A stretch of DNA of 39,855 nucleotides, taken from Roseomonas sp. 18066. Its GTDB lineage: Bacteria > Pseudomonadota > Alphaproteobacteria > Acetobacterales > Acetobacteraceae. Below, in pieces: positions 31,512 to 39,855 of the stretch. The DNA lies in NCBI RefSeq assembly GCF_902706185.1, contig NZ_CACSJM010000043.1, forward strand, positions 1 through 39,855, given 5' to 3'. The notes beneath the pieces are model-generated. The model worked only from the letters and a program-made list of their open reading frames with translations, had not been told where the DNA came from and did not search any database. How positions within the stretch are numbered: position 1 is the stretch's first letter; each line of letters starts with the position of its first letter. The position numbers and the translations under genes are program-made.

Positions 31512-31525
31512 TAGGAGAGGTCCGC

Positions 31526-32014
31526 GTGTTGCGGTTGTCGAAGCTGACCGATTACGCCGTCGTGCTGCTGGCGCGGCTGGAGGCCGAGGGCGGCGTGCAG
31601 ACCGCGCCCGGGCTTGCCGCCGGCTGCGGCATTGCCGAGCCGACGGTGGCCAAGGTCCTGAAGACGCTCGGCCATGCCGGGCTGGTCGAGGGGCTGCGCG
31701 GCGCCCGCGGCGGCTATCGCCTGGCGCGCCCGCTGGCCGGCATCCCGCTGTCCGAGGTGGTGGTGGCCATCGACGGCCCCATCGCGCTGACCGCCTGCGT
31801 CGACGGCGCCACCGGCGGCTGCGAGACGGAGGCGCTGTGCCCCGTGCGCGGCCGCTGGGATCCCGTGAACCAGGCGATCCGCGCCGCTCTTTCCGCCATC
31901 AGCCTGGCCGACCTGGCCGGGCCGCGCAGCGCCAGCTGCGCCGGGCACGCTGCCCCGCGCCCGAATCGTGGCTCCCATCGCGCCGAGCCGGCGCATCAGT
32001 CTGCTGCCGAGTAG
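31526..32014 (+). CDS. Rrf2-family Fe-S regulator of the suf operon
   Basis: A 162-aa winged-helix regulator of the Rrf2 (IscR/SUF-associated) family. The DNA-binding part LRLSKLTDYAVVLLARL and PTVAKVLKTLGHAGLV is followed by RGARGGYRLARP, the usual wing. Three cysteines (C91, C99, C105) in the expected loop could bind a [2Fe-2S] cluster that reports Fe-S status. The GTG at 31526 is chosen because AGGAGAGG ends 5 nt before it. First gene of the suf operon, 12 bp before sufB, so it probably represses its own operon. Confidence 0.9.
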   Translation: MLRLSKLTDYAVVLLARLEAEGGVQTAPGLAAGCGIAEPTVAKVLKTLGHAGLVEGLRGARGGYRLARPLAGIPLSEVVVAIDGPIALTACVDGATGGCETEALCPVRGRWDPVNQAIRAALSAISLADLAGPRSASCAGHAAPRPNRGSHRAEPAHQSAAE

Positions 32015-32026
32015 GGATCCCCTGCC

Positions 32027-33526
<1,500 letters not shown>

Positions 33527-33631
33527 GATTTCGGTTGGCCAAGGATTCCGGCGCCCCCTGCGCCATTCGACACTGAGAAGCTGCACGGTGGCGCCTGCCA
33601 GCGCCCCCTCGAGGACGGGTTGGAAAAAGCG

Positions 33632-34375
33632 ATGTTGAAGATTGAAGGGCTGCGCGCCGAGATCGATGGCAAGGAGATCCTCAAGGGGATCGACCTCGAG
33701 ATTCCGGCCGGCCAGATCCACGCGATCATGGGTCCGAACGGCTCGGGCAAGTCGACGCTGTCCTATGTGCTGGCTGGCCGCGAGGGCTATGAGATCACCG
33801 GCGGCGCCGTCACCTTCCACGGCCAGGACCTGCTGGCCATGGAGCCGGAGGAGCGCGCCGCCACCGGCCTGTTCCTCGCCTTCCAGTATCCGGTCGAGCT
33901 GCCGGGCGTCGGTAACGCGAACTTCCTGCGCACCGCGCTGAACGCCATCCGCCGCTCCAAGGGCGAGCCCGAGCTCGACGCCATGCAGTTCCTGAAGGTG
34001 GCGCGCGTCCGCATGAAGGCGCTGTCGATGCCGGAGGATATGCTGAAGCGCGGCGTCAATGTCGGCTTCTCCGGCGGCGAGAAGAAGCGCAACGAGGTGC
34101 TGCAGATGGCGCTGCTCAACCCGAGCATGGCCATCCTGGACGAGACCGACAGCGGCCTCGACATCGACGCGCTGAAGATCGTGGCCGATGGCGTCAACGC
34201 CATGCGGGCCCCTGGCTTCTCCTCGCTGGTGATCACCCATTACCAGCGGCTGCTCGACTATATCGTGCCGGACAAGGTCCATGTCCTGATGGGCGGCCGC
34301 ATCGTGCAGAGCGGCGGGCCGGAGCTGGCGCATCAGCTGGAGGCTTCGGGCTACGGCTCGGTGCAGGCAGCATGA
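33632..34375 (+). CDS. sufC: Fe-S assembly ATPase SufC
   Basis: ABC-type ATPase that drives the SufBCD complex. The 247-aa product has Walker A GPNGSGKST, the signature FSGGEKKRNE (SufC-type), and Walker B AILDETDSGLD followed by the TH switch (VITHYQRLL). ATG at 33632 (MLKIEGLRA) with GGAAAAAG just upstream; a TTG four codons earlier is possible but needless. Its stop overlaps the sufD ATG (ATGA). Confidence 0.97.
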   Translation: MLKIEGLRAEIDGKEILKGIDLEIPAGQIHAIMGPNGSGKSTLSYVLAGREGYEITGGAVTFHGQDLLAMEPEERAATGLFLAFQYPVELPGVGNANFLRTALNAIRRSKGEPELDAMQFLKVARVRMKALSMPEDMLKRGVNVGFSGGEKKRNEVLQMALLNPSMAILDETDSGLDIDALKIVADGVNAMRAPGFSSLVITHYQRLLDYIVPDKVHVLMGGRIVQSGGPELAHQLEASGYGSVQAA

Positions 34376-35667
34376 ATGCGCTGACCGAAGCGGGGGCCGC
34401 CGGCTTCCTGCACCGCTTCGAGGGGCTGCGCGAGCGGCTGCCGGGCCAGGGCCTGCCCTGGCTGGCGAGCCTGCGCGCCCAGGCCGCCGAGGCCTTCCGC
34501 GCCCAGGGCTTCCCGACCCGCAAGGTCGAGGCCTGGCGCTACACCGACCTGGCGCCGCTGACCCAGTCCGGCTTCGGCGAGCCGCTGACGCCCGTCGATG
34601 GCGCGCTGGTGCTGCCGCGCAGCGCCGCGCCGAAGCGGCTGGTCTTCCTCGACGGCCGCTTCCGCGAGGACCTGTCGGATGCCGACGCGCCGGCGCGCAG
34701 CCTGGCCCGGCATCTGCCGGAGGCCGAGGGGCTGCTGGGCAGCATCGCCCGCATCGATGATCTTCCCCTCGTCGCGCTGAACACCGCGCTGTTCGAGGAT
34801 GGGGTGCTGATCGATCTCGGCCCCGGCGTCGATGGCGGGGTGGTCGAAATCCTCTCCGTCACCACCGCCGGCCGCCCGGTCGCCGCGCATCCGCGCCACC
34901 TGGTGCGGCTGGCCGCCGGCGCGAAGCTGGTGCTGATCGAGCGCGCCTGGAGCGCCGACCATGACGGCGCCGAGGGCGAGGGCCGCTACCTGCACAGCCC
35001 GGTCTGGGAATTCGTCGTGGGCGAGGATGCCCATGTGACCCATGCCCGGCTGCAGCAGGAGGGGAAGGCCGGGCTGCACCTGGCCACCACCTTCGCCCGC
35101 GTCGAGGCGCGCGGCACCTATGACAGCTTCCTGCTGCATGCCGGCGCCCGGCTGTCGCGCTCGGAGGCGCATGTGGTGCTGGCCGGGCCCAAGGCGTCGG
35201 CGCATCTGAACGGCGCGCAGCTGCTGGGCGACGGGCAGCATGGCGACTGCACCACCTTCCTCGACCATGCCGCCCCCGACTGCCCCAGCCGGCAGACGGT
35301 GAAGACGGTGCTGGCCGGCAAGTCGCGCGGCGTCTTCCAGGGCAAGATCCACGTCCACCAGATCGCCCAGCGCACCGACGGCTACCAGATGAACCAGGCG
35401 CTGCTGCTGTCCGACCAGGCCGAGATCGACAGCAAGCCGCAGCTGGAGATCTACGCCGACGACGTGAAGTGCAGCCATGGCGCCACGGTGGGCGAGCTGG
35501 ACGAGAGCCAGCTGTTCTATCTGCGCGCCCGCGGCATCCCCGAGGGCGTGGCGCGCTCCATGCTGATCGAGGCCTTCCTGCAGGAAGCGGTCGAGGCGGT
35601 GGCCGACGAGACCGCCCGCGCCGCCCTGGCCGAGGCCGTCGCCGGCTCCTGGGAGCGGCTGGCGTGA
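34372..35667 (+). CDS. sufD: Fe-S scaffold protein SufD
   Basis: Paralogue and partner of SufB in the SufBC2D complex, 431 aa. The N-terminal helix bundle includes GFPTRKVEAWRYTDLAPL (typical of SufD). The beta-helix ends in GVFQGKIHVHQIAQRTDGYQ and the C-terminal helical domain has CSHGATVGELDESQLFYLRARG, with the histidine needed for iron binding. Coupled to sufC by a 4-nt overlap and to sufS by a 1-nt TGATG overlap. Confidence 0.96.
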   Translation: MNALTEAGAAGFLHRFEGLRERLPGQGLPWLASLRAQAAEAFRAQGFPTRKVEAWRYTDLAPLTQSGFGEPLTPVDGALVLPRSAAPKRLVFLDGRFREDLSDADAPARSLARHLPEAEGLLGSIARIDDLPLVALNTALFEDGVLIDLGPGVDGGVVEILSVTTAGRPVAAHPRHLVRLAAGAKLVLIERAWSADHDGAEGEGRYLHSPVWEFVVGEDAHVTHARLQQEGKAGLHLATTFARVEARGTYDSFLLHAGARLSRSEAHVVLAGPKASAHLNGAQLLGDGQHGDCTTFLDHAAPDCPSRQTVKTVLAGKSRGVFQGKIHVHQIAQRTDGYQMNQALLLSDQAEIDSKPQLEIYADDVKCSHGATVGELDESQLFYLRARGIPEGVARSMLIEAFLQEAVEAVADETARAALAEAVAGSWERLA

Positions 35668-36920
35668 TGGACGCGGCGGCGGTCACCGGCGAGCGGGGCA
35701 GGGTCTTCGACCTTGCCCGCATCCGCGCGGACTTCCCGATCCTGTCGCAGAAGATCCGCGGCAAGGACCTGGTCTTCCTCGATTCCGGCGCCTCCGCCCA
35801 GAAGCCGCGCCAGGTCATCGAGGCGATGGTCCGGCTGCAGGAGACCGGCTACGCCAATGTCCATCGCGGCGCCTACTTTTTGTCGGAAAGTGCGACGGCG
35901 GCTTACGAGGCCGCCCGCGGCGCGGTGGCGAAGTTCCTGAAGGCGGGAACTGAGAGAGAGATCGTCTTCGCGTCCTCGTCGACGGCGGCGATCAACCTGG
36001 TCGCGCACAGCTATGGCAGCCTGCTGAAGCCGGGCCAGGCGGTGGTGGTCTCCGAGATGGAGCACCATGCCAACCTGGTGCCCTGGTTCATGCTGCGCGA
36101 CCGCGCCGGGATCGAGCTGCGCATCTGCCGCGTGACGGACGCCGGCGAGCTCGACCTCGACGACCTGGAAGCCAAGCTGGCCGATGGCAAGGTCGGGCTG
36201 GTCGCGGTCACCCATATGTCCAATGTGCTGGGCACGGTGACGCCGGCGGCGCAGATCGCCCGCATGGCGCATGAGGCCGGCGCGAAGCTGCTGCTCGATG
36301 GCAGCCAGGCCGCCGTGCACCGCGCCGTCGACATGCAGGCGCTGGATTGCGATTTCTATGTCTTCACCGGCCACAAGCTCTACGGGCCCACGGGCATCGG
36401 CGTGCTCTGGGGCCGGCTGGAGCTGCTGGAAAAGATGCCGCCCTTCCTCGGCGGCGGCGACATGATCGCCGAGGTGACGCTGGAGGGTTTCCTGCCCGCG
36501 CCGGTGCCCGCCCGCTTCGAGGCCGGCACGCCGCCGATCACCGAGGCGATCGGCCTGCATGCCGCCATCGACTATGTCGAGGCCATCGGCATGGCCGCCA
36601 TCGAGGCGCATGAGCGGCGGCTGGTCGACCATGCCATGGCGCGCTTCTCGACGCTGGACGGCATCACCCTGCTGGGCCATGCGCAGGATCGCGGCGGCGT
36701 CTTCGCCTTCGCCCTCGACAATGCCCATGCGCATGACCTGGCGACATTGCTGGACCGCGTCGGCATCGCGGTGCGCTCGGGGCGCCATTGCGCCGAGCCG
36801 CTGCACGCCCGATTTGGGGTGGAGAGCACCTGCCGGGCCTCCTTCGGCCTCTACACGACCGAGGCGGAGGTGGATTTCCTGGCCGAGGCCCTGGGCAAGG
36901 CGCGGGAGTTCTTTCGCTGA
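35667..36920 (+). CDS. sufS: Cysteine desulfurase SufS
   Basis: PLP enzyme that takes sulfur from cysteine for Fe-S assembly, giving alanine and an enzyme persulfide. The 417-aa product has YLDSGAS-type start (FLDSGASAQKP), the EMEHHANLVPW motif, PLP lysine K237 in TGHKLYGPTG and catalytic cysteine C389 in ESTCRASF. The ATG at 35667 shares its A with the sufD stop. Sulfur is presumably passed to SufU, the next gene, since no sufE is seen. Confidence 0.96.
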   Translation: MDAAAVTGERGRVFDLARIRADFPILSQKIRGKDLVFLDSGASAQKPRQVIEAMVRLQETGYANVHRGAYFLSESATAAYEAARGAVAKFLKAGTEREIVFASSSTAAINLVAHSYGSLLKPGQAVVVSEMEHHANLVPWFMLRDRAGIELRICRVTDAGELDLDDLEAKLADGKVGLVAVTHMSNVLGTVTPAAQIARMAHEAGAKLLLDGSQAAVHRAVDMQALDCDFYVFTGHKLYGPTGIGVLWGRLELLEKMPPFLGGGDMIAEVTLEGFLPAPVPARFEAGTPPITEAIGLHAAIDYVEAIGMAAIEAHERRLVDHAMARFSTLDGITLLGHAQDRGGVFAFALDNAHAHDLATLLDRVGIAVRSGRHCAEPLHARFGVESTCRASFGLYTTEAEVDFLAEALGKAREFFR

Positions 36921-37387
36921 TGTTCGACGATCTGCGCGATCTCTACCAGGAAGTGATCCTGGACCACGGCCGCAAGCCGCGGAACTTCCGCCGCCTCGAG
37001 GATGCCGACCGGCATGGCCGCGGCGACAACCCGATGTGCGGCGACCGCATGGAGCTCTGGGTCAAGCTGGACCCGGAGGGCCGGCTGGACGACGTCGCCT
37101 TCCAGGGCAAGGGCTGCGCCATCTCCATGGCCAGCGCCAGCCTGATGACCGAGACGGTGCGCGGCAAGAGCCAGGCGGAGGCCCGCCAGCTGGGCGAGAC
37201 CTTCCGCGCCTTGGCGATGACCGGCACCTGCCCGGATTGCGGCGGCGCGCTGGAGGAGGAGATGGAGCGTCTCCAGGTGCTGGGCGGCGTTTCCGAATTC
37301 CCCAGCCGGGTGAAATGCGCGACGCTCGCCTGGCACACGCTGAACACCGCGCTGGACAATGCCGGCAAGGAGGCGAGCAGTGAGTGA
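36920..37387 (+). CDS. sufU: Sulfur-transfer protein SufU
   Basis: Zinc-dependent sulfurtransferase that accepts persulfide sulfur from SufS. The three family cysteines are C40 (NPMCGD, with the adjacent Asp ligand), C66 (GKGCAIS) and C133 (RVKCATL). The SufU-specific insert before the last cysteine here contains an additional CPDC pair (C104, C107), which I do not recall as a family feature and which could form a second metal or redox site. ATG at 36920 shares its A with the sufS stop. The 155-aa length is normal. Confidence 0.93.
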   Translation: MFDDLRDLYQEVILDHGRKPRNFRRLEDADRHGRGDNPMCGDRMELWVKLDPEGRLDDVAFQGKGCAISMASASLMTETVRGKSQAEARQLGETFRALAMTGTCPDCGGALEEEMERLQVLGGVSEFPSRVKCATLAWHTLNTALDNAGKEASSE

Positions 37388-37781
37388 GGCCGACAACCTG
37401 CCGCGCGCGACGGTGCCGGTGCCCGACGCCGCGGCGCCGACCCACGGCGCCTGGACGCCCGACGGCGCCACCCCGCCGCCGCTGACCGAGGATGCGGTGA
37501 TCGGGGCGGTCGCCACCGTCTACGACCCCGAGATCCCGGTGAACATCTACGAGCTCGGCCTGATCTACGCGCTGGAGCTCGGCGAGGATGGCGCGGTGAA
37601 GGTCGAGATGACCCTGACCACGCCGTCCTGCCCCTCGGCGCAGGAGCTGCCGAGCCAGGTCGAGGAAGCCATCCGCGCGCTGCCCGGCGTCACCGACGTG
37701 GCCGTGGAAATCGTCTGGGACCCGCCCTGGGACCCGTCGCGCATGAGCGAGGACGCCCGGCTGGCGTTGAACATGTACTGA
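37380..37781 (+). CDS. sufT: SufT-type MIP18/DUF59 Fe-S maturation protein
   Basis: A 133-aa protein with a disordered Pro/Ala-rich N-terminus (about 35 residues) and a DUF59/MIP18 domain: YDPEIPVNIYELGLIY, the cysteine motif TTPSCPSAQELP, and VWDPPWDPSRMSEDARL at the end. SufT helps deliver Fe-S clusters under high demand. The GTG at 37380 is chosen because AAGGAGG lies 6 nt upstream; it overlaps the sufU end by 8 nt. Confidence 0.92.
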   Translation: MSEADNLPRATVPVPDAAAPTHGAWTPDGATPPPLTEDAVIGAVATVYDPEIPVNIYELGLIYALELGEDGAVKVEMTLTTPSCPSAQELPSQVEEAIRALPGVTDVAVEIVWDPPWDPSRMSEDARLALNMY

Positions 37782-37804
37782 GCCAGCGCCATCTGGAGAC
37801 CGAG

Positions 37805-38182
37805 ATGAGCACGACCCACAGCACCCCCCCCGCCGCCCGCGCGCCCCGCGCCCTGCCGCCGCTGATGCAGCTGTCGGACGCGGCGGCCGAGCGGCTGCGC
37901 GCCCTCTATGCCGGCGGCCAGGAAGGCAAGCTGCTGCGGGTCGCGGTGCGCACCCGCGGCTGCTCCGGCATGGCCTATGAGCTGGGCTGGGCCGACGCCC
38001 CGGCGCCGACGGACGAGGTGGTGAGCGACAAGGGCCTGACCGTGCTGGTCGACCGCAAGGCCACGCTGTTCCTGATCGGCACCATCATGGACTACGAGGC
38101 CAAGGCGATGTCGGCAGGCTTCACTTTCGTGAATCCGAATGAAAAAGGCCGCTGCGGCTGCGGCGAGAGCTTCCACGTCTGA
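37805..38182 (+). CDS. sufA: A-type Fe-S carrier SufA
   Basis: A 125-aa A-type carrier that passes clusters from SufBCD to target proteins. The three invariant cysteines are C53 (RGCSGM) and C117, C119 (GRCGCGESFHV). A Pro/Ala-rich N-terminal stretch of about 20 residues precedes the domain. GGAG lies 8 nt before the ATG. Last gene of the suf operon; ohr follows after 52 bp on the same strand. Confidence 0.95.
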   Translation: MSTTHSTPPAARAPRALPPLMQLSDAAAERLRALYAGGQEGKLLRVAVRTRGCSGMAYELGWADAPAPTDEVVSDKGLTVLVDRKATLFLIGTIMDYEAKAMSAGFTFVNPNEKGRCGCGESFHV

Positions 38183-38234
38183 GGCGCGGCCCCCACCTCT
38201 GTCGGGTCTGATCACCAGGACAGAGGGAAGAGAA

Positions 38235-38648
38235 ATGGCGCTTTACACGGGTACCGCGACGGCGACCGGCGGCCGCAACGGCCATGTCGAGAGCAGCGAC
38301 GGGCTGCTGAAGTTCGACCTGTCGATCCCCAAGGGCATGGGCGGCCCGGGCAAGGACGGCACCACCAACCCCGAGCAGCTTTTCGCCGCGGGCTACGCCG
38401 CCTGCTTCGGCAGCGCGGTCGATGCCGTCGGCCGGATGAAGAAGCTGGACACCACCGGCGCCGAGGTCACCTGCGCGGTCTCGATCGACAAGACCGATGG
38501 CGGCTTCCAACTGGCCGCGGCGCTGACCGTGAAGCTGCCGGCGCTGGACAAGGCCGAGGCCGAGGCGCTGCTCGAGGCGGCGCATGCCATGTGCCCCTAT
38601 TCCAAGGCCACCCGCGGCAATATCGACGTCTCCCTCAGCGTCGGCTGA
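38235..38648 (+). CDS. ohr: Organic hydroperoxide resistance protein (Ohr)
   Basis: A 137-aa thiol peroxidase of the Ohr/OsmC family, reducing fatty-acid and other organic hydroperoxides. The two redox cysteines are C57 (AACFGSA) and C120 (AMCPYSKATRGN), and the opening segment YTGTATATGGRNGHVESSDG is typical of Ohr. ATG at 38235 with GGAAGAG just upstream; the frame above it overlaps sufA and is not coding. No ohrR regulator gene is visible, and transcription from the suf operon is possible. Confidence 0.95.
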   Translation: MALYTGTATATGGRNGHVESSDGLLKFDLSIPKGMGGPGKDGTTNPEQLFAAGYAACFGSAVDAVGRMKKLDTTGAEVTCAVSIDKTDGGFQLAAALTVKLPALDKAEAEALLEAAHAMCPYSKATRGNIDVSLSVG

Positions 38649-38655
38649 GGGACCT

Positions 38656-38678
38656 CCGGGGCGGCATCGCCGCCCCGG
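38656..38678 (+). terminator. GC-rich hairpin between ohr and the convergent hydrolase gene
   Basis: Perfect 10-bp stem CCGGGGCGGC / GCCGCCCCGG with an ATC loop and no U-tract. It begins 8 nt after the ohr stop, and the facing gene ends at 38692, so it could serve both strands. Confidence 0.6.
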
Positions 38679-38691
38679 AACCCACAGGAAA

Positions 38692-39687
38692 TCAGACCGC
38701 GCTCGACCAGGGGGCGGGGATAAGCCGGTAGCCTTGCGCCTCCTTCACCACATGCCCGTTGGCCGGGAAGGGGAAGTGGTAGCCGATGCAGCGGATGCGG
38801 TCGGCGGCCACCTGGTCGAACACCCGGCGCCGCGTCGCCTCGGCCATCGCCGCATCCATGTCGAAGACCAGGTGCCAGCCCGGATTGGCCAGGTTCAGCT
38901 CCGGCCGGTTGGTGACATCGCCCAGCAGCATCGCCTGGTCAGCGCCGTCGCTCAGCAGGTAGCTGGTGTGGCCCGGCGTGTGGCCCTGCGTCGGCACCGC
39001 CTTGATGCCCGGCGCCACCTCGGCATCCGCCGCGATCCGCCGCACCCGCGATTGATATGGCGCAAACCGGCGCCGCGCGCCGGCGAAGGCGCCGCGCATC
39101 GCTTCCGGCGCCCGGCTGGCGATGCCGTCATCCATCCAATAGGCCCATTCGGCCTCCGGCACGACGATCTCGGCGTTCGGGAACAGCGCCTTGCCCTCGG
39201 CGTCGGTCAGCCCGCTGATATGGTCGGCGTGGAAATGCGTCAGCACGATCGTGGTGACCTGCTCCGGCGCCAGGCCGGCGGCGCGCATATTCGCCGGGAT
39301 ATTCCCCGCCGTCGCGCCCAGCTGCCCGCCGGTGCCGGTGTCGAACAGCACCAGCCCGCCCGGCGCCTGCAGGAATGTCACGGTATAGGGGATGTCGAGA
39401 TGCTCGACCGGCAGGAAGGCGTCGCGCAGCGCCTTTTCCACCGCGGCGGGCTCGGCGTTGCGGACGAAGCCCTCGGTCGGCTTCGGCCGGCGGCCCTGGC
39501 CGTCATTGACCAGCGTCACCACCCGGCCGCCCAGGCGGAAGCGGTAGAAGCCCGGCGCCTGCGGCGAGGCCGCCGCCATGGGCGCGGAGGCGGCCGCCGT
39601 TTGCGCCTGCGCGGCGCGCAGCAGGGCAGGGGCCATCAGCATCGCGCCGGCGGCCGGCAGCAGCCCGCGTCGGTCCAGTCTGGTCAT
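38692..39687 (-). CDS. Tat-exported metallo-beta-lactamase-fold hydrolase
   Basis: A 331-aa zinc hydrolase with the metal motif THFHADH (H151, H153, D155, H156) and downstream ligands in TQGHTPGHTSY and GDVTNRPEL. The N-terminus carries a twin-arginine signal (RLDRRGLLPAAG, then a hydrophobic core ending at AQA), so it works in the periplasm. The layout resembles lactonase-like members, but the substrate is unknown. GGGGAGG lies 5 nt before the ATG at 39687; the longer frame is not needed. Convergent with ohr. Confidence 0.9.
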   Translation of the reverse strand: MTRLDRRGLLPAAGAMLMAPALLRAAQAQTAAASAPMAAASPQAPGFYRFRLGGRVVTLVNDGQGRRPKPTEGFVRNAEPAAVEKALRDAFLPVEHLDIPYTVTFLQAPGGLVLFDTGTGGQLGATAGNIPANMRAAGLAPEQVTTIVLTHFHADHISGLTDAEGKALFPNAEIVVPEAEWAYWMDDGIASRAPEAMRGAFAGARRRFAPYQSRVRRIAADAEVAPGIKAVPTQGHTPGHTSYLLSDGADQAMLLGDVTNRPELNLANPGWHLVFDMDAAMAEATRRRVFDQVAADRIRCIGYHFPFPANGHVVKEAQGYRLIPAPWSSAV

Positions 39688-39837
39688 CGCAACCTCCCCT
39701 TCTGGGTGAAACATCCTGGCCCAGGTTGTTGGGAGCCGCCCCGCCCCGATCAAGGCGTCGGATCAAGGTTCCGCGGCCCGCCTTCGCCCTGCGCGCCCCA
39801 TCTGCTAAGCCCGGTGACAAGCCTGTAAGGATATTGC

Positions 39838-39855
39838 GTGTCCCGCCCGCCTGCC
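39838..39855 (+). CDS. Possible 5' end of another gene
   Basis: A GTG at 39838 with TAAGGA six bases upstream opens a frame (VSRPPA) that reaches the edge of the window. Only six codons are visible, so nothing can be said of the product. The 150 bp before it (39688-39837) contain no other recognisable feature. Confidence 0.3.

Overview
The window is chromosomal DNA of a GC-rich alphaproteobacterium, most likely Acetobacteraceae (Roseomonas-like). This is inferred from overall base composition, from conserved alphaproteobacterial gene blocks (lysA-TIGR02302, ftsE-ftsX-ydcF-plsC with a divergent MJ0042 zinc-ribbon gene, argD-argF-hslO, a full suf operon with sufU and sufT), and from a SAM-II riboswitch ahead of metZ. 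I see no phage, integrase, transposase, CRISPR or toxin-antitoxin locus. The content is housekeeping and the region is densely packed.

Layout. 1-5 kb: 3' part of a multicopper oxidase, then argH with a 42-residue lipoprotein gene (LptM-like) on the minus strand, divergent from a TlpA-like thiol-disulfide protein and an amidase. 5-11 kb: a 2H phosphoesterase (2'-5' RNA ligase family), lysA coupled to a TIGR02302/DUF4175 membrane protein, a DUF2125 protein, and a ChaC-type gamma-glutamylcyclotransferase. 11.5-11.75 kb: two perfect DnaA boxes and an AT-rich tract. 11.7-15.1 kb: leftward ftsE-ftsX-ydcF-plsC, each gene overlapping the next, with a divergent zinc-ribbon gene. 15.3-17.4 kb: azlC-azlD amino-acid exporter, recX and a small exported Pro/Gly-rich protein with its own terminator. 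17.6-19.8 kb: argD-argF with a terminator. 20-25.6 kb: a chemoreceptor, a UbiM/UbiH-type flavin hydroxylase, hslO and two exported proteins of unknown function. 25.8-29.3 kb: leftward metZ, lysE-type exporter, apaG and folE, with a SAM-II riboswitch before metZ and a divergent tRNA-Gly(CCC). 29.5-31.4 kb: yqgE, a Prx5-type peroxiredoxin and a NUDIX hydrolase. 31.5-38.2 kb: the Fe-S operon rrf2-sufB-sufC-sufD-sufS-sufU-sufT-sufA. 38.2-39.8 kb: ohr, a Tat-exported metallo-beta-lactamase-fold hydrolase and probably the first codons of another gene.

Functional themes are arginine synthesis (argH, argD, argF), lysine and methionine synthesis (lysA, metZ), amino-acid export (azlCD, lysE), Fe-S cluster assembly, and thiol/peroxide defence (Prx5, Ohr, Hsp33, TlpA, ChaC).

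The most unusual signal is a family of short palindromes that lies only where two genes run tail to tail. The palindromes sit at six of the nine convergent junctions in the window. Each unit is a GC-rich hairpin (GGGGG...CCCCC around an ATTCAAT or AATTCATT centre) followed on one strand by ACCCC and usually a pyrimidine tract. The outer bases of the arms differ between copies but stay paired, which points to selection on the hairpin. Two copies 24 kb apart are identical over 47 nt, so the family appears to move. I read it as a dispersed bidirectional terminator-like repeat.
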